Positions 52,101 through 57,800 of a stretch of 64,000 nt of DNA are shown one piece after another; position 1 is the stretch's first letter, and every line of letters begins with the position of its first letter. A model generated the notes under the pieces. That model was not told the DNA's origin and ran no database searches. It worked only from the letters and a program-made list of their open reading frames with translations. Origin of the DNA: Scilla litardierei. Lineage: Eukaryota > Streptophyta > Magnoliopsida > Asparagales > Asparagaceae. Location: contig CM061134.1 in assembly GCA_030789695.1 (NCBI GenBank), positions 63,539,370 through 63,603,369 on the forward strand, read 5' to 3'. The translations under genes and the position numbers were made by a program.

Positions 52101-54762
52101 ACCGCCTCCTCATCCTCTACAAGCAACACCTAGAGTGTACGGTCTCGGCAGCGATGACCCTGTCTATACTTCTCGTCACAACTGAAACACAACCCTTTCG
52201 TCATTTTGTTTTGTATCTCTGACTTGGTCATGTATCGAAACTGTCCACCGGGCTGTGGACCGCTGCTCCTCTCATTGCTCACCTGAGCCCCCTGCCTAGA
52301 CCCCCCTACAGGGGCCCGCTACGCTCTTGGAGGTGCCTGGCCATGGAAGGTAGACCCGCCCCAAGCTCCCTTGGCCCACCGATCTGCCATGAGTTTGTCG
52401 TCCACCACCTGAGCTAAGTCCAGTGTCTCCAACATCCCCACTCGGCCTCTGCACGCGAAGCTCTCCCTGAATTTCACCCCTTCATGAAACTCCCCACCAA
52501 TGTCTCCTCTGTCATCCCTCCTCACACGGCCAGAAAGTATCTCAAATTTCGTCCGATAATAACTGACCGTGCAACCTGTAGTAGAGCCAAGAGTTGCTCG
52601 TGCAGATCTCCTTCCTTGGTGTCTCTGAAGTGATCTATCATCAATATTAGATCTCTTTCCATAACTGCACCGGTCGTCACTGTTATCTCCATTGAAACCA
52701 AGACAGCATCTTCCCCTCCAAGCATACGTCCACCGCATGTACCTTCTCTAACTCCGTCATTTGATATGCCTCAAAATACCGCTCCGCACGATAGATCCAC
52801 ATGTATCATCCTCCCCATCGAAGACCGGCATTTTCAGCTTCCGCACCTTGTTCTCGGGCCCAAACATCCCTTGCCCCACTCTTCCCCTCGGTTGCCCAAA
52901 GTGGACTATTGATATGCATTTTGCGGAGGTCCTCCCCTCCCCACGGTCCACATTCGGCTTCACCAGGATACCTCCAACCTCCGGTCACCCCATCTGCCCC
53001 TCTGACACCTCCTGTCAAGTCCCCAAAGGTCTCCTTCACCAACCTCGTGCCCCTGAAATTGATCATCATTCCCCGGTTTGGCCATCGAATTCCACTACCC
53101 CTCTGTGATCCTCATCATATTGTTGGGCCCAACAAATTGGCCCGCCTCCTCCCTGAAAAGTCGTCGGTGGCCAGCGATAAGAGAACCCACCGGAAACCCC
53201 GTCGAAAATAGGCCCCGTCGGGTTCCGTGGATGCGGAACAGACCTGCCTCCTCCATAACCTCGCCCTTGGCCTAATTGTTCGCTTCATGATCCGTCATGC
53301 GCCACCGTCTGTGGTAAGTGATGATCTTATCAGTTTGTTATGGTCCTCTGTGTGTGTTTGTTTTTTTGGGGGAGGATGGGGATGTTTGTTATGTAGGGGA
53401 TGGGGGGATGATGCTTATTTGTTCCACAAATTGAGGTTGGTTCTTTTGCCAGTCAGGCCTCAACTTAGAGGAATTCAGCACTAATTTTCACTGCTGTTAT
53501 AATCTTGGCAGCTCGTGGTAAATTTGTGTCAAATTTTTCATGGAGTGTCGTGCTTTATTTGGACCTCATTTTGACGGCAAGATGCTCAAATCATGTGGAT
53601 GAGGAGGTACGGATGTCATGGAGGAGGTTGCTACCGCAACTTAGAGGAATTCAGCACTAATTTTCACTGCTGTTATAATCTTGGCAGCTCGTGGTAAATT
53701 TGTGTCAAATTTTTCATGGAGTGTCGTGCTTTATTTGGACCTCATTTTGATGGTAAGATGCTCAAATCATGTGGATGAGGAGGTACGGATGTGATGGGGG
53801 AGGTTGCTACCACTAGAGCTGCCTCTTCAAAGGTCATATGAGGATAGGTAACTCTTACAGGTCTCTCATAGGTTCACCCATTGAAGTGTGTGTATTAGAA
53901 TCCCATATCATAAATATTTATTGGTTCTATCAACTATAAGCGTCTATAGAAAACATACTGATCTTTTGGGAGCTCTGAGTAGATGGCCATCTATGACTGC
54001 TGGGAATTAGGGATGATAGTCATCTTGCAAAAGCTAGTCAGTATTTCTGAGGTCCATTAAGCTCGGACTTTTTGACCTGACTTTCAAGGCTTGTAAATAA
54101 AGCAATATATACTCCAAATGTCGTTGACAATTGTTTAAATTGTGTGTTTTTTTAGCCAACTACATCATTTATGGAACCAAACTATCAAACCCCTAAAAAG
54201 TTGAGCACTTATAGCCGAAATTTTTAGGATGAGTCTATGTCAGTGTTTTAAATATCGGCTATCAGGATTATATCGGATGGCTGAATTTCATATGAGATAG
54301 CGGATATGTGGGGTTGTATTGGGAATACATACCAATATTGGGTTGCTTATATCAAACAATATATGTGTGTGCGTGTGTGTGAGAGGAGTGATCAAATAAC
54401 CCCCAAAAATAACCCCACAAAAACCGCATATCAAAAAGTCTATGCCCCCTATTTTTTCGAAAGATCCGAAAGGTTCATCTTGATCTCTACCCTCTAAAAT
54501 CCCGACCCACCAATTTTCAGCCCGATCCCATGTGTTTTTTCCGTTCATCAACCCTTCGCAAAAGTTTTGTTCATGCGAAACCGTTAAATTTGGATCGGAT
54601 GGATGAACAGGCAAAACAAATGGGATCGGGCCGAAAATTGGTGGGTCGGGGTTTTAAAGGGTGGAGATCAAGATGAACGTTTGGATCTTCCGAAAAAATG
54701 GGGGGCATAGACTTTTTGATAGGGGGTTTTCTTGGGGGTTATTTGATCCCTTATATATATAC

Positions 54763-54810
<48 letters not shown>

Positions 54811-57800
54811 AACCAAAGACTAGTTATAACACCTTAAACGTTCGTATTTTATTATTTCATCAAAATATCATTAATAGGATCAAATAACTTCACAATAAAG
54901 TACTAAAATTAACCATTAACATATTTTCTACACAGCAATAAACTATAACACGAATAAAAATGTGTTGAAAATTTTATCAGTAAGAGTGTCTTATCTCATG
55001 GTTATATCTAATCAATTAGACAGTAAGAGTGGCTTATCTCATAGTTATATCTAATCAATTAGACTGTGACTTACATGTTATTGTATGAATAAGAGTGTCT
55101 TATCAAATAACTTCACAATAACACCTTGAACCTTTAATATAACTTAAAAAACAAAAAAACATCCATAAGAAATTAAGATTCCAAGAAATATGAAATATGT
55201 CAACATAACGAAATGGAGCGATTAAAAAATAAAACACACGTCGAATATTACAATGATTTCATAACATTATAAAACAGAAAATAAAACACATCGAATATTA
55301 CAATTATATTTGATAGGATTTTCTAGGATTCTGATGGATAAAATGGGATTTTTTTTAGTGGAAAGATTGGATTTTTATGGCTAAAAGAGTGAAATTGGGA
55401 GAAAAGATGATATATTTATTTATTGAAAAGGAAAATACATGATAATTTGGTCTTTTTCGAGAGCTGGACCGTTCTTCCAAGCTTCAATCGAGAGGAAGCC
55501 GAACTCTCTTACTAATCTAAGGGATCTACCCATTCTCAATCAATTCTTCACCAAATTCAACATAATCCTTTCTTGTCTACTCTCCTTTATTTATAACAAA
55601 ACTTCTAGTGTGTTGTCGTCCCTAAATTACCAAAATACCACTGACCTAGGGTTTTCAACCAAGATTACAGATCTGTCCCTTGGACCCTCAAAATTACTAT
55701 TTTACCCCCTGATGCTTAGAAATTACAAATTTGTCACTGATAGGCCATTAACCATGATCCTAAAATTACTCTGCCCTCAAAGAACCATCGTGTCCTCAAG
55801 GTGCTGCACGAAGTCCGTAGAACATGCTACTCCGAATGAGTGCTTGCCTCCTGGGTCAGCTCGGAATGCCTCTAAAGCCATTGTTGTTTCTCTCGAATGA
55901 ATCGTCGCCTCCATGTGGCCTCCCTTGGCCCCACCAAATCATTGCAAGTCTTCCCCACTGTCGTTGGACCAACCATGATCTCATCCTTCCTCGAAGTGCT
56001 AATGAACATCACGGTGGTCGTTAAGCTTGCCTGAAGGTTGTTGAGCAAGATGCTCAGGATGGGCTCTATCCGTTAACCACGGTCCACTGGGCCACTGTAA
56101 AATTTTCTAAGGGTCGTCAGGCCCTGGAACTGTCCACCAGTTTGTGGGCCTGTCCTAGGTGGCCCGACCTCCTGGCTGGCCCGCCCAGGTTTCGCCTTTC
56201 TCTCAAGGGCCGTCGGGGCTTTCCCCTTGTTCTTTCGCCTCGTTTGCCGCTCACATGTTTGTATGAGAGGATTTGAGCCCCTCGCGTTCGACCCCGCGCT
56301 GTTTTGTTAAAGATCATCCTCCAAGGTGACATCTTTCTTCTTTTCGTTTCCCAAAGGCGTCGCCTTTTGCTCCAGATATGTACCGTTGGCTGTCTTTTTC
56401 AGACCTGGAGTCAGGTGGGCGTGGCGAAACATCTACGAAATTTTCTCCGATAGTTGGCTTCGCGTCTTTTCAAAGAGGTGTTTCATCGTGGTTTTCCACT
56501 CCAATATTTTCAAAGAGGTGTTTCATCGTGATTTTCCACTCTAATATTGCTTTCTTCAATTTTTCCACTTCGTCAACAAATTTTACTTTCAAAGCTTCCA
56601 CCTTTCTCTTCGCCGTCGTCAGGATCTACGCTTTGATACCAATTTGATAGGATTTTCTAGGATTTTGAGGGATAAAATAGGATTTTAAGAGGAAAGATGT
56701 GATTTTTAGGATAAAGGTGGGATTTTTATGGCTAAAAGAATGGAATTGGGAGGAAAGATGATATTTTTATTGATTAAAAATGAAAAATACAAGATATTTT
56801 GGCCTGTTTCGAGAGGAGGACCACTCTCCCAAGCTTCAATTCGAGAGGAAGTCGGAACTCTTCCACTAATCTAATGGATCTATACTTATTCTCAATCTAT
56901 TCTTCACCAAATTCAACATCACACCCTTCTAATCTCCTTCCCTTTATTTATAACAAAACTCCTAATGAGCCGTTACCCCTAAATTATGAAAATACTCCTG
57001 ACCTAGGGTTTTCATCGCAAAATTACATATCTGTCCATGAACCTCAAAATTACAATTCTACTCATGGTGTCTAGAAATTACAGATTTGACATTGATATGC
57101 CATGAACCCTAATCCTAACAACATATCATTGATTACAATGATTATATAACAATAGAAAATAAAACACATACTAACTTATGATATTTTTACAATATCGGCC
57201 GATGTTGGGTTGATAACTCGACATGATATATCAGGTGTATCGGTCGGTATAACCTGATATAGGGTAAAATTTTAAAACCCAACATAGAAGGTCATATCAT
57301 ACCGTTCTGATATGTTGGTCGTATCGGTCGATATTTAAAATACTAGTCATTATCATGTCATTGACTTGATTGGAATTAATTTATTTCCATATTTGTAATA
57401 GTTTTTGGTCAAGCTTTTTGGGTTGGTAAATTTCAGCTTCAACTGAAAGTATATTTTGAAATATATCCTTTCAAAGAAATTGTGGTTGCTCCATGGAATA
57501 TATCCATGGTTGCATGTAGGACAAGCCTATTCCAACACGTTGCTTGATATTTAGTACATGAGCTCAGTATTTGTCTGCCCTTTAAGTTCAATAAAACAAA
57601 CTAGGTTTCTGTTATATGTAATCATATTTGTTCACATATTTCCTTGTATCTTTTTTTTCGTATCAGCTCGAAGAAAAGGAAAAAAGAAAAGAGATCCTAT
57701 CAAGGATTCAGCAAGAGATGGCTTAGCTTCATCTTCCTGCATGTTACTACAGTGCTACATTTATCTCTCTGAAGGACTGGCAACGGTAAAATAACCTTAC

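Larger units (their letters stand above)
55311..57120 (-). mobile_element. E7: short non-autonomous LTR element with gag remnant only
   Basis: LTR-like repeats at 55311-55765 and 56645-57120 flank 879 bp of interior on the minus strand. The primer-binding site (56630-56641; minus TGGTATCAAAGC) is the E1/E2 variant. It is followed by a gag-like coiled coil ([25 protein letters not shown]), whose start codon reads CTG instead of ATG. The interior ends with a LEDTMVL-like polyprotein tail and a purine stretch before the left LTR. It lacks capsid, knuckle and all enzymes. No clean TSD (left atatt, right acata). It belongs to the E1/E2/E4/E5 group. Confidence 0.8.
54242..57350. mobile_element. Possible outer hAT-like element holding younger insertions
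   Basis: The left end, cagtgttttaaatatcgg, is nearly the inverse of cgatatttaaaatactag at the right (57330-57350). Between them are a fold-back MITE, a microsatellite and E7. The flanks do not show a matching 8-bp duplication (left gtctatgt, right tcattatc), so this is tentative. Confidence 0.3.
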
